Below are positions 10,701 through 22,477 of a stretch of DNA of 64,000 nucleotides, one piece after another. The stretch is taken from the NCBI RefSeq assembly GCF_900005765.1, contig NC_041690.1, forward strand, positions 620,001-684,000, given 5' to 3'. Numbering within the stretch: position 1 is the stretch's first letter; each line of letters opens with the position of its first letter. The notes under the pieces are model-generated. The model was not told the origin of the DNA. It made no database searches and saw nothing but the letters and a program-made list of their open reading frames with translations. This DNA comes from Plasmodium relictum. Taxonomy: Eukaryota > Apicomplexa > Aconoidasida > Haemosporida > Plasmodiidae. The position numbers and the translations under genes were made by a program.

Positions 10701-11740
10701 TTTAAAGGATTTCCATTTAAAAAGAAGCTTTTTTTCATTTTATAGTAAACTTCAGATGATACTTGAACTTTTTTATTCTCAATAGTTTCTTTATTTTCAG
10801 AAATACCACAAGTATTATTTGTATTAGGTTCAATCATTAAACTATCCTCTATATTTCCATTATTTCCACTATCTTTTTTAATAATTTCATTTTCCTTTGT
10901 ATTTGTTGATTCATCAACACTAGAACTATGAATTTTTGTAACTTCAGAATTTAAATTTTTATGTTTACCTTTGGTTGGAGCGCAAGTCAAATTAACATTC
11001 TTTAATATTTTACAATTTCCTTTACTACTTTTACATGGATTATTGGGATCGACTATTTTTGGTAAATAAGAAGATTTCTTGTCATTAACATCATAAAAGC
11101 AATATCCATCATTTTTCCAATTACTCAAAAAAATTTCATAAATTTTTTTTTTTTTACTTAAAATTTGTTTTTTTTCATTATTTACAGAATTAATTCTAAA
11201 ATAGGCATTTTTTAAAGTAAAAACAAAATAATTTTTTTCGTCGATAAATTCTTTAAAATATTCTGTTTCAATTAAATTAAAAAATTTGTTCCTATCTTGA
11301 AAACTATTTATAAAATGATCAAAATTGCTTAAATTATCCTTAAAATGAATAAATAATAAAGATAAAACATCAATTAATCTTACATAAACAACGATTTTTT
11401 CATCATCCTTATATTGAGCACCAAGAAAAACTAAAAATTCATTTAAAGCATGCTTAAATTTGTTTTTACTTTTAATAATCGAAAAGCTAACATAGTCCAT
11501 ATATTTATAATTTAATTTTTCAAATTCATCTGTTCCTTTATTTACTATATATTCTTCATATTCTTTTTTTTTTTTTTCTTCATCTTCAATCTCATTATTT
11601 TCTTTTTCCAAAACATTTCTTTTCAATAAACCATTTGTTTTATAATTTAATACAAATGTATTGTGATTAATATTATCCCTTGTAGCTTTCTTTAAAAAAA
11701 TGTAAGTAAAAAAAATTAAAACAAAATTCGTTATATTCAT
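7787..11740 (-). CDS. UIS2: UIS2, metallophosphatase acting on eIF2alpha-P (sporozoite-upregulated)
   Basis: Plasmodium-specific large phosphatase. In P. berghei, UIS2 (upregulated in infective sporozoites 2) dephosphorylates eIF2alpha and releases the translational block of latent sporozoites. It is 1317 residues in one exon, starting MNITNFVLIFFTYIFL, a likely signal peptide. The metallophosphatase core shows the calcineurin-like/ACP5 motifs in order: VGDIGYG (~485), NLGDN (~535), LGEKDYF in place of GNHD (~653), FGHHP (~757) and AHDH (~795). The order and spacing resemble tartrate-resistant acid phosphatase rather than PP1/PP2A. Long parasite-specific arms lie on both sides. The C-terminal arm contains an E/Q/G run (~1135-1190; 8165-8335), then a helical tail. 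The leader holds a duplicated start region and TGCATG motifs upstream. Identity rests on the domain plus gene order and is strong. Confidence 0.92.
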   Translation of the reverse strand: MNITNFVLIFFTYIFLKKATRDNINHNTFVLNYKTNGLLKRNVLEKENNEIEDEEKKKKEYEEYIVNKGTDEFEKLNYKYMDYVSFSIIKSKNKFKHALNEFLVFLGAQYKDDEKIVVYVRLIDVLSLLFIHFKDNLSNFDHFINSFQDRNKFFNLIETEYFKEFIDEKNYFVFTLKNAYFRINSVNNEKKQILSKKKKIYEIFLSNWKNDGYCFYDVNDKKSSYLPKIVDPNNPCKSSKGNCKILKNVNLTCAPTKGKHKNLNSEVTKIHSSSVDESTNTKENEIIKKDSGNNGNIEDSLMIEPNTNNTCGISENKETIENKKVQVSSEVYYKMKKSFFLNGNPLNIIELINYITTNHSNEVVSKLYEGLKELGIVTFEHIVRYTNIIGIFFSYDIFDELYLQIKLIKEFFKIEENINKNVPDTENTEKKKKIYYGKYEMSEEDTFLPPNCLTTYCKLKSVWMQNRNFTVKIEKSNTNSINFMTVGDIGYGFDKEKGVSLENFLSFFGFNELKNTADNMQKWHAENKADFVVNLGDNIPKNEFQDHNDSYEWHKLIKKLFVFKKTNELQFNNSQENQPSYAKSIVDFYSEKLKGVIYKDKNKDNPNKNKNSEYADDNENYYNSFIESHNSFYDNDEVIDESFEAIPFYSILGEKDYFSFPSEQIQEHYSDKIPGYFMPNNYYSVNYEFTFNSLQDNEINSNEKFKASFIFIDTWSLMIGFPIIRSYRSFREQFNWLSKTLYESAKESDWIFVFGHHPLISSGRRSDNFSYEEHSFNEIIRDFLFTYKVDGYFSAHDHLMEYIKYGKLNLFINGSSSRIIFDDSKMSRGFFGKIIGKLYPVSCYVLKKIHRGLKPKGCSINRYTKWYNKSDIGFSIHKLTKKEFVTEFINGRNGKPLSHKIVIKNKKDERKKFYDLEGYADDRIKELELKIQEFVSKNPDLVKYKIKEFEENNEKYNLILNKLKTEEEKNIFNQLLFLNNLVFDISEYTTNLPISTLGTMYEMVDKYKIFFNKELHKYIHSSLEKAIQQENSRVNVSGEEENDEIEEKGQDSYVDDDASKLIESLGVDPGILVENYEKMTSEQKEFLQKQVGNDIILEDYINKIKLYLKRKVEMEENKKNNELEQTELKTKEEKEDGEEEEEEQEQQKEQGEEPQEQEQQGQQEQGQQGQQGQQEQQEQGQQKVKEEEKEGTNKEEPMLEKETYKQFRNLVVKESKLSNQNYILLMLGSLKIYDENKYSLNIELEKKIIKEVTSSNFIMNIEPKKTFFHLCIELAPEIKRVANNLGGVGKKKLFFHLINKLHAEIMKLKDELQKISI
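8165..8335 (-). repeat. Glu/Gln/Gly low-complexity tract in UIS2
   Basis: About 55 residues made of E, Q and G with units such as GQQGQQ and QEQGQQ, encoded by CAA/GAA/GGA triplets. The plus-strand frames opposite give spurious Cys/Ser- and Leu/Val-rich open frames. Slippage-prone triplets make this a likely length-polymorphic site. Confidence 0.85.
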
Positions 11741-11848
11741 TACAACTGCATTTAATTAAAATCCAAAAAAAAAAAAAATAAATAAATAAATAAATAAAAA
11801 TAAAAGTTTTAATTATATTATATTCATTACAATTGTATTTAATTAAAA
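11733..11848 (-). promoter_or_regulatory. Duplicated start-codon region of UIS2, creating an upstream ORF
   Basis: A 29-base segment around the UIS2 start (11733-11761, including the ATG at 11740-11738) recurs at 11820-11848 with two mismatches. The upstream copy also carries ATGAATATA, but runs into TAA after four codons (11827-11813, reading M-N-I-I). The result is a minimal upstream ORF in an almost identical start context, about 70 bases before the real start. The intervening stretch is poly-A and TAAA repeats. Confidence 0.7.
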
Positions 11849-12937
11849 ACAAAATAAATAAAAAATTAAAATATATATTATTGTATATTTAAAATATCTG
11901 GTTGTATTAATATTTTTTTTTTATTTGAAATATCTTTTATTTTTTAAATTAAAAATATTAACAGTATATATTTTAAATAATTTTTAATTTTTTAATGTGG
12001 AACCATTTTATTTTATTTAGTAAAAAAGAAATAAATAACTTTGTTCCTTACATTAATTTAAAATATGCTTATAAACTATATTAATTGTATAGAACAGTTG
12101 TTCTGAACAGAAATTGTACCAAAAATATTAATAATCCAAAAAAAATATAAAATATTAATTTTATTATTTTTTTTATAAAAAAAAATTCTATATTATTATT
12201 TCTACACTTGCTAGAACTACAATATTTTTTTTTCTTTTGCATGATTCTACACTCCTTTTTATATTATTTTTTTATTTTAAAATTGTAGAAAAAGTAATAA
12301 AAAAAATAATATAAAATAAAATGCAGTGAAATAAAAAAAAAAAAGTAAAATGAAATGGATTAAAAGTACAAAAAAAATCTCATATTAACTAAGTGTTATG
12401 TAATTTATAAAAATGCCATTTCAGCTTTTTATAATTTGTTATATTTTAGTGCATGCTTTTATTAAATTATAGAATATTATGAATCCATTAATATAATTAT
12501 GTAACATTATTTTAATAACAAAGTTTTAAGTGTTGAAAATTTTAATATTTATATTCTAAAAAATGTTTCTACAAAATTTGAAAAAAGGAATAAAGGAAAA
12601 AAAGAATAATTAAATATATTAATAATAAAAATTTTCAAAGTGATAGAAATTATCTGAATTATCTTTAAAAATATTTTAAAAAAGATTACAAAAAAAAAAA
12701 AATTTTAAGAAGATATAATTTAAAAATTTCATATAAATATATATACATTAAAAAAAAAATTACTTAAAAACATAAATAAAATTAAATTTTATTATGTAAA
12801 AATTAATAAAAAAAATAGTTTTTCTTAGTATATTATAAAAAGAAGTTATTCATAAATTTTTAAAAATACTTGAAAATGCATGGCTTGAAATTCATATATC
12901 TTAAAAAAGATGAGTGCTTAAAGCAATATTTTTTTTT
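11849..12937. promoter_or_regulatory. Upstream region of UIS2 with TGCATG motifs
   Basis: Region between the UIS2 leader and the 3' end of the next minus-strand gene. TGCATG occurs at 12238-12243, 12450-12455 (within GTGCATGC) and 12877-12882, about 500, 710 and 1140 bases upstream of the UIS2 ATG. TGCATG is the published target of the sporozoite factor AP2-Sp. A 14-base inverted repeat AGAACA-GT-TGTTCT lies at 12091-12104. The rest is poly-A/T, with no coding frame. Confidence 0.45.
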
Positions 12938-15900
12938 TTAATAGAAAGTGTAATTTCTCGTATTAAAAATACTTGTGTTGTCATGCGGTGAATTATTTAA
13001 GAGATTGAAGTTCCATTCATGCCTTATTATTCTTTTAGTTTCTGAAAATTCTCTAAAATTTTTCATAATAATATCTGCTAAATCATATTCATCATTAATA
13101 TCCTATAAAAAATGTATACAAATTAATAAGTTGTATCATATATATAATGCATATATATAACTGATTTTTTTTTTTTTTAATCAATTAACACAAAAAATCC
13201 TTACTTTAAATTGCGATATGTTTAAACATTGGTTACATGTTTTGTTAATTTCTTCAATTAAAGTATAGTATTCTTCTTCCTATATATATATATATATACA
13301 TAATTTTAAATATTACACAAAAATATTATATATATACAGATATATTTTTTTTTTCTTTGTTATTTATATTACACTTAAAGAGCAAATTGGTTTATGTAGC
13401 TTTAAATATATTTTAATATTTTTTATTTTTTCTAAGATACTATTTAAGATAATATTTTTATGGTATCTTCTTAAAAATCCCTATTAATATTTAAACAATA
13501 GATTATTATATATAATATTAAAGAAAATATAAAATTATTTTAAAATTATAAAAAAAAATGTTTATTTTATACCTTATAATACATGTGTAATATTTTCAAA
13601 ATAACCAAATGGTGAAATTTGATAGGAAATAATAAAAGAGAAAAATATCCTAGCAGTACAATGACAATCTAATAAAAAAAAAAAAAAAAAAGAAAAAATT
13701 AATATATGTTTTTATTAGCATTAAATAAATATATATGAATATATATAACTTAAAAATATCCTTTCTTATTTTTTTTTATTTTTTTCATCCTAACCTTTGT
13801 CAAGTTAAAATTTTTATGATTAAAAAGATTTAAGAATTTCTCTAAATAATGATTAAGAATCATATGCTTGGACATAAAAATTTTAATATTGCTTTTTGCA
13901 CTTTTATATAAACTCAAAATGTTTTTTCTATCTTTTATTTCTTCATAATATTTATTTGGAACAAAACTATTTTTTATTTCTGTTTGTTCACTTAGTTTAA
14001 TATCTGATGAAATTTCTTCATCATATTTTTCATTCGTTTTTATCGTATGTTTTTTATTTTGAACAAATATTTGTTTAAATATATTTTTTTTTAAATATAT
14101 ATTCTTATGCTTACATATATTTAATGTATATGCATTTGATGAAAAGACATTTTTATGATATATTATGCGCACAATATGATTAAAATCTAAATTTCTTTTA
14201 TTTTCTTTTTTTTTAGCTTTTAAATGAAGATGTTTAGAATATATATATATATTATATATATTGTTAACATACTTGTATGTAATAGTTATAATTAAGAGAT
14301 AATCAATAATAGCTGTTAGTAAATTATAATAAACTTTATGAGAGATTCTTTTTTTGTTCAAACATTTATAGTCATTTTTTTTTTTTAACAAAAATTTATG
14401 CAAGTTATTTACCATTGCAGTTATGAAATGTTTTTCTCTCTTTTTTTTTTTTTTTAAGATATTTTGATTGAAATTTGTTATTAATTCACATTTATTATTA
14501 TTATTACTGCTATTACTATTTAAAATTTTATTACTCTTATAATTCTTTAAAACTTGTAACTTATTTAAATTTATATCTTCATTAATTTGTGATAAATTAG
14601 GTATATTTTTTTTATCAAATTCGTTATAAAATCCTCCATCCTTATACATTTTACTATCATCTAATTCATATATATCATTTATATTATTCCCTTTATTTAT
14701 TTTATTATTTCTATTACCATGATGTTCATCAAGGACTTCATATTCCTTCTTTTTTTTTGAATTTTCTTTACTGTTTATGTAATTATCACAATAACTATAT
14801 TCATCCAATGAATAATACAACTTATCAATATTATTATTTTTTTCTAACATATTTGTAAATAGCATTCTTTTTTTAAATTTATTTAAATATTTTTCATTTA
14901 CAATTTCATTTAAAAATAAATTATATCTATTTGCAGTATTTCTTTTTTTTTCTTCACATTCATTATTAATATTGGAATTTTGTTTATGATATACTTTTTT
15001 TATTTTATTTTTAAAAAATTTTTTTTTATTCTTATTTTTAAGTTCTAGAAATTTTTCTTTCATATGAAGAAATATCTTTCTTTTTTTTTTTGATAAATAG
15101 TTTTTGTCTGCTGTATTTTGTTGTTCCGAATTGTTTTTATTATATTCTTTCAAATGATTTTTTAAAGTGGCTGATTTATTAAGTACTTCATATTTAAATT
15201 CATTAGAATTTAATATTATACATGATCTATTTATTTTATTTGCAAGTTTATCTTCTCCCTTAGTATATTTACTTTTTACTTTTTCTAAATTCCCACATAT
15301 TATTTTAGAATGAGAACATTTATTATTATTTTTATTTTCTAATATTCTATATGAATCATATTCACTAAAATAGCCCTTATCAAATTTACCACAATTATAA
15401 TTTTTCCTAATTATTGTATTCAAAATTGCATAAGACATATTTGCACTTACAGTAAAATTTCTCCTTTTATTATCTAATAAATTAATTATTTCTTTATCAT
15501 CCTTTAAATTTAAAAATTCTCTGAAGTTTTTTAAACTATTTAATTTATTATAAACTTTTGAATTAATTATATTATTCTTATTTTTTGCATTAATTATTTC
15601 ATAATCATTTTTTAAACTAAACATTTTATTATCATTGCTTAAACTAATAGTTTTGTTATTATTCTTTAAACTAATTATTTCATAATGGTCTTTCATATTA
15701 ATTATTTCATTATTCTCTTTTAAATAAATTATATCTTTATCTTCCTTTAAATTAATTTCTTCTTTGCTGCCTTCTAAACTACACACTTTTTTATTCTCTT
15801 TTAAATTAATTATTTCTTTATAATTTTTTAAGTCCTTTTTTTCGTTTAATATATTATTTAGAGAATTTTCTTTAAGAGTTTCATCATTTTTATTTTTCTT

Positions 15901-18900
15901 CTCTTTATTAGTTTTATTTTTCATATAAGAAATAATTTTATTTTTCATTTCTTTACTTTTAGAATTAAAAGATACATTATATAATTTTTTTTCGCGAATT
16001 AAAGATATATCATTGCTCAAATTTGTATTTAAATATTTCATTTCTGAATTTTTATAATTATTTCCAATTAAATTAATTTCTGTTTTTCCTTCTTTATAAG
16101 AAGAAGTTCTTGAAATAAAATTAGAACACTTATAACTATCTTTTTTTAAATTTTTATTTTCGATGTCATTTATATTATTGTTATTATAATCGTTTTTTAA
16201 TGATAATGTATTGTCAATATTTTCCTCATTATTTTTATTTATATTAATATTTTTTTGTGTAATATTCATTTGATCCTCTTTATCATCTTCATTTATTGTA
16301 ATAATAGAACTCTGAGAATATTGTTCGTTACTTTTTATATATTTATCATAGGTCCTTTCTTTTTCCATTTCATCTTTTTTTACTTTTTCATTTCCATCTT
16401 CATTTAAATTCTCTTTAGATCTATTAAAATTTTCTAAAATACTATCATTACTGATTCTATTTTTTAAAATATTAAATCCTTTTTTAAAACGTTTATTTTT
16501 TTTTTCAGAGTTATAGATATTTTTTATTTTGGTAATTTTTTCTTCTTTAATATCTTTTAATTTTTCTAAAAACTTAAAATGTTTCTTTTTTTTTTCATCA
16601 TTTTCGTTAGAATACTGTTTCTTTTCAGTATATATACATTTATTTGAATTAACTTCTTCTTCTTTGTTTACAAAGTCACGATCATTTGAACAATTACTAT
16701 TTATATCGAATTTTTTTTTATAATTATATTGTAATTCACTCATTAAAATGTTTTTAGAAGATAATAATTTATGATTTAAAGATATATTCTTATTTAGTAC
16801 AAAATTTTCATTACGTAAATTGAGTAATTCAGTAGAGTAACTTGTTTTGTTAAATGTACAAAATGGCTTACAATTATCATTTTTGTTATAATTATTATTA
16901 CTGTCATTTTTATCCACTTGCTTTTCTTTTTCAGAAAGTTTTGTATTTATTATATTTATATTTTCATTTGAGTTTTTATATTCTAATTCTTTCTCTTTAA
17001 GTGAAACATAATTGATTAAATTTTTATTCTTACACATTTTGGGATTGCTTATTTCATCTTTTTTAGGAGAACCATCCCTTGTTATTTTTTTATTTTCATT
17101 TTGTTTCTCATCAAATAATGAATCTTCATTTTCAATAGAATCCTTTTTTTTAGTATCATTAAAATCATGATATTCTTCTCTATTTAAATTAATTTTTATG
17201 TTTTTTTTAATTAATTTTCTTTTCTGTTTCCAATTCTCAAAAATATGTTTTGATTTATATAAAAAATTAGACCTACACTTTTTTTCATCACTTTTTTTTT
17301 TTGTGTACATTTTAAAATTTTCATCATTTTGCTCTAAAAAATTATTTTTTTTTTCTTTATAATTTTTTTTTTTTTCTTTTTTCTTTTTTTTATTTAAAAA
17401 ATAAAAATATAAAGGAAAGTCGTTATTTAAACCTCCATGAACTGTTATAATAAAAAAACAATAAAAGTAAATAAAAATCAATATTATATTAATATATATC
17501 ATTTCAATAGAATTGTAAAAATAATTAGGAAAATATTCATTAATGTTATAAAAAGAACTTTTATTATGGTCACATACTTCATAATTTGATATATAATTTT
17601 TATGAATATTATTTCTTTGTTTACTTTTCATATCTTTGGCACTATGATTTTCACTTGAAAAACTATTATAATTACAAAATTTGCAACAATGCATATATTT
17701 ATTTTCATATAAGTTGTAATCAAAAGAATAATGTTCATTATTAATTTTAAAATAAAAGCCATTATTATTCATTCTACTTTTATCATATTTTTCATCTATA
17801 TTATATCTTTCATCTTGTATTTTCTCAATCTTACTTTCATTCTTTGAATCGTAATAATTATTTCTCATATTTTTCATAATTTTTATTTTTATATCCATTA
17901 GTATAATTTCATTAATACCCAATTCGCTATCTAATAATGCACTTGAATAATTTATTATTTCTTTATTAAAATTATTATTGTTTTCTATACAACTATTTTT
18001 ATGATCATTATAGATTCCCTTATTTGATAATGGATTATGAGGGTATAAACTACTATATATATATGTCTTTGGTTCATTATCACTAAAAATATTTCTTTCT
18101 TCTTTTTTTATATCCATATATGAATTACTTTTTATTTCAGAATAACTTTTTCTATAGTTACATTCATTTAGTTTTGTATATTCATTAATTTTATTAGAGT
18201 TATTTAAATTACTTGCATTAATCAAATTTCTATATTCATCTATATTAAAACTTTCTATTTTTTTTTGCTCATTATTTTTAATTATATGAGTAACTTTATT
18301 ATTTTTCAAAATTTTATTATATATATTATCTTCATTTGTACTATCAATGTTTTTAAAATTATTTTTTTTTTCAAAATTTGGTGAAGTTATAACATTATTA
18401 TTTGTTTCTTTGTCTCCTCTTAATATTCTGTTTTTTGTATTAATGCTACTTAAATTTTTGTTTTTAAAATATTTACGTAAATTGCGCAAAAATTTATCAT
18501 TAATATTTTTTTCATTTTGATTGTTTTTATTTTTATTCTTTTTATTATTATTATTTTTAGTGTTTTCATTAAATTTGCTATTAAGATTAAAAATATTTTT
18601 TTTATTAATTTCATTATTATTAATTATTTTACATTGACAACTTTCATCTTTATTAGTTTTGCTTTGTTCATCCCCTATATTATTAATTTCATTTTCCATA
18701 TCTTTATTAATTTCATTTTGTCTAATCACACTATAGCATCTCTCATACTTACTACTATATTCATTTTTTTTATAGTGCATATTTATATAATTATTACTTA
18801 TATAAAAATTTGAACTTAATCCCATTAAATTATTCATGTTTTTTATTTTTTTCTTATTATTTAAGGTATCATTTTTTATATATTGATAATTGCATACTTC

Positions 18901-21435
18901 ACTAATACTTTTTTTTTTGCTATTCTTTATCTTACCTACTCTTCCAACAGATAATTTTCTTTTATCTGAATCATTAGTTTTAAAAAAAGAATAATTATTA
19001 TAATATTTGTTAAAATATGAAGGAGTATACACAAAGAAATAAATACATTTGTACTTGTAATATTTATAAAGATATTGAAAAAATACCGGAAATTTATTTA
19101 AAAGAAAAATATGAAGAAACGTGTGCAAATGATATAAATTCGACTTTTTAGAAATTTTATATAATAATTTATGAGGAAAAAATAAATATAAAATAGGAAA
19201 TTCATATAATATATTTTTATAAAAATCATAATTCTTATCATTATTTATTAGCAAAAGAAATAAAATGGTTAATAGGATTATTATATGTATGTAATTTTTA
19301 TAATAAGAACAAAAAAATATATAAAAAATTGAAATAATGGAAACAAAAAAATTTCTAAATTCCAATATATTATTTATTTTTTCCAAAAAATAATTAAATC
19401 TATTTTTTATTTGCATAGTCCTTTTAATATTATTTAAAAACAAGTTAATTAATTGATAATTGTTATTTAAATTATTATTAGACATATATAAATTATCTTC
19501 ATCGCATAATAAATCAGTGGTATTTTTAGAAGGTAATAAATATTCAAATCTGTTTTTACTTTTATAAATAAATAAATGAACATGCATATTGTCATTAGAA
19601 TTAGCCATATATTTACTATTTTTCTGAATGTGTTTTTTTTGATCATTATATAATTTTCTTACAAAAAAATAGTTTTTATCAAAAATAATATTTTTTTGAT
19701 TTAATAAAGAAGGCTTACTAAAAATCATATTATCTGATTTATCAAATGAATCAAATAAACTTTCCGTTTTATTTGATGACGTCGTACTATGTGCTGATAC
19801 ATTTTTTTTTTTTTTTTTTGATAAAAAAAAATCGTTTTCAATAATACTTAAATTTAATTCGCAATTTCTATTTAAATTAAAATCTATATGTTTTTCTATT
19901 TCATAATTGTAAACTATAAAATATCCTAAGTATAAATTGTAATCGGTGTAAAAATGGAAACTGATTTTGTTTTGTCTATCAGAAAAGAGTGGTATGAACA
20001 TATCTTTATTATATTCATATTTATAATAATACAAAAAATTATCAACATCAATAATTGCATATATATAATTATATTTCAGTTTTTCAATATTTTTAATTTT
20101 TAATATATTTACATAAATATAATTATAAACGAATCTATTTATAGAATTGTAGAATTTTTTTAGTAATACAAAATACTTTGGCGTATTGCAGCATATTTCA
20201 TAATTTTTTAAAAATAAATTTTTTGTATATTTATAAATTATTACTTTAATATACTTTTTTAAAGAACCATATATTGAAATAATTTTTATTAAATTTATTA
20301 ATTCTAAAATTATATTTAAATTGTGATTAGCTAAGCGAATATGTTCATTGTTAAAATTGTATTCATCTTTTGGTATTTTATAATTATTTTTTTTTTTTTT
20401 TTTTTTTTTTTTTAAGGAAAAAAAATTGCTATTATCAGAGTTGGAGCTTGCATTATTTCTACTTAATCGCCTTGCATATAAACTAAATTTATAAATGTTA
20501 TTTGAATTTTTACATATTTTGCTATATCTAGAATATGATATATCATAAATATCTCTATGTATATCTTTATAAATATTATTGATATTAGGTTTAAATTTAT
20601 TTATAATTAGAAAATTTTTTTTTAAAACTAATATTTTTTTTCTATAAATATGTGTTGCATTAGTTTTTTTATACATATAACATGAAACAGTGTAATTACA
20701 TTTATTAATTAAGGTATTGTAGTATACATTATCAATAACTACTTTTTCTCCTATTTCTATTTTGTCATTTTTTTTTTCACCACCTTTTTTTAAATCATTC
20801 TTTTTCTTTATAATATTTTCATCTATTTTCAATGAATTGCATAATATATTATTTTCTCTTTTAAATTCTGATAAATTTTCGTTCTTTTTATTTTCTACTT
20901 GATTATTATCATATTTATAGGTATCTTCATAACTATTTTTTGTATTGTAAATTTCTTTTCTTTTTTCATATGTATTTTTTTCAAGCATGTTTTCATTTTT
21001 GTTTCTATTCATTTTACTTTTATTATAATCTACATTATTTAATATATATGGTATTTGATTAATAATACTTAAATTAGACTCATTTAATTTATTTTTTTCT
21101 TCAATATTACTATTGAATTTACTCAAATAAAAATCATATAAATTATTATTATACTTATGATTACTAATTTCGTTATATAAATAAAACTCAGTTAAGTCAT
21201 CATTTGATTCATATGCGCTATCATCATAATTCGAAGAAAGGTCTTCATAAATATTTTCGTAAGTATTACTTAAAATATTAGAGTTATTATCTGCATATGT
21301 ATTATACTTCAATTCATTATAATCAATCAAACTTTTCAAATTATAAAATTCATTATTACTTTCATTTAATGTTTTATCTAGTCCATCATCATTATTGTTA
21401 CAACTTTTATTTTTTTTATTTTTCCTCATTTCCAT
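12938..21435 (-). CDS. Conserved Plasmodium membrane protein, unknown function (4 exons, ~2658 aa)
   Basis: Function unknown. A 2547-codon first exon (21435-13795) begins MEMRKNKKNK and is Asn/Lys-rich with many low-complexity runs. Three further exons follow at 13668-13573, 13279-13205 and 13102-12938, all joined in phase 0 by introns with GTTAGG, GTATAA and GTAAGG donors; a first-exon-only model would stop falsely at 13750. Hydrophobic segments are seen near residues 700-740, about 1310-1335, about 2370-2395 and 2548-2579, the last encoded by exon 2. The C-terminal exons carry CNQC and an ending NTRNYTFY. Residues ~1870-1985 form a degenerate repeat (listed separately). No enzyme motif or export signal is recognised. 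A short upstream ORF (21502-21476) lies in the leader. The position next to UIS2 matches a conserved membrane protein gene in Plasmodium. Confidence 0.85.
15480..15830 (-). repeat. Degenerate ~11-12 residue repeat, core [E/D]-I-I-x-L-K-[E/D/N]-[N/D]
   Basis: About ten tandem variants inside the large membrane protein, for example KEIINLKENK, KEEINLKEDK, DIIYLKENNE, EIISLKNNNK, DYEIINAKNK and KEIINLLDNK. The underlying DNA alternates ATTATTT(C/A)-like blocks on the plus strand. The period is loose and the units have drifted, so this is an old expansion. Confidence 0.75.
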
Positions 21436-22477
21436 TTTGTTATATTTAATCTTTTTTTTTTTTTTTAATTATTTTTTATTTTATCCCATCTAAGCATTTC
21501 ATAAATACTATTGAAGATACAAAGCTAGTATTTTAATTTTATATATTCATATTAAAAAATATACACATTTATAATAAAGAAAATACATATTTACATAATT
21601 TATAAAGTCACATAAGTAAATATTACAAAAAATATATAATTCTATATGAATAATAATTATAATATTTTATAATTTAAAAAGAAACATAAAATATTACACA
21701 TATGTATATGACTTAGGAAAAAAAAAAAAAATAGATCATTTAGTAACAAATAATTAAAATTTTAACTATATTATCAAACTTTTAAAAAAATTTAAGTTAT
21801 TAGAGTTAATTTTATGTATTATCTTTAAAGTAGATATGTCCATATATTTTCATAACAAATTTCCAATAAAATTATTTTTGAAATGTTCTAAAATAATATA
21901 TTCATTTTTGATATATAAAAATTTATAATATTAAGAGCAGAAAAAAAAAAAAAAAATAATAATAAAGAAAATAATATATATTCTTGATAAAAAAAAAGTT
22001 AACATATTCAATTTTTTATTTTCAGAAAAAAAATAATATTTAATCAAAGTGAAAAAACGAGAGAAATTTTTTTTTCTTTTTTTTTTATTATTATTACTTC
22101 AAATATACAAATACATAAAATTTAACAAAAAAATTGATAATACTTTAAAAAAATATTAGAGAAAATTATTTTTAATACAAAAAATTATATTTTTAGTAAA
22201 TACATTTTTTTTAAATGAAAACTTTCAAAAAAATAAAAATAAAAATTTTATTTCAAAAATAATTTTGCATTATTTTTTTTATAAAATATTTAATTTTGTC
22301 GATGTACAAGTTATAGAATAGTCTTTATTAGTGAAAAAAAAATATCTTGTTAATTTCTAAAAATAAATGAAATAAAAAAACAAATAGTAAAAGTAATATA
22401 AAATTTTAATTACGCAAATATAAAAAATAATTAGTAATGTATTTATAAATTTATATTTATTTATTTTTATTTTATAG
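21436..22477. other. Divergent intergenic region: leaders of the membrane protein and BUD20-like genes
   Basis: Poly-A/T rich. It must contain the promoters of two divergent genes and the non-coding first exon of the BUD20-like gene. A minus-strand upstream ORF of eight codons (21502-21476) sits about 40 bases before the membrane protein ATG. Nothing else is supported. Confidence 0.5.

Noticed and set aside
13424-13800. Stop of the large membrane protein at 13750
   Set aside because: It lies inside an intron; a GTTAGG donor upstream leads to three in-phase exons, so this is not the real C-terminus.
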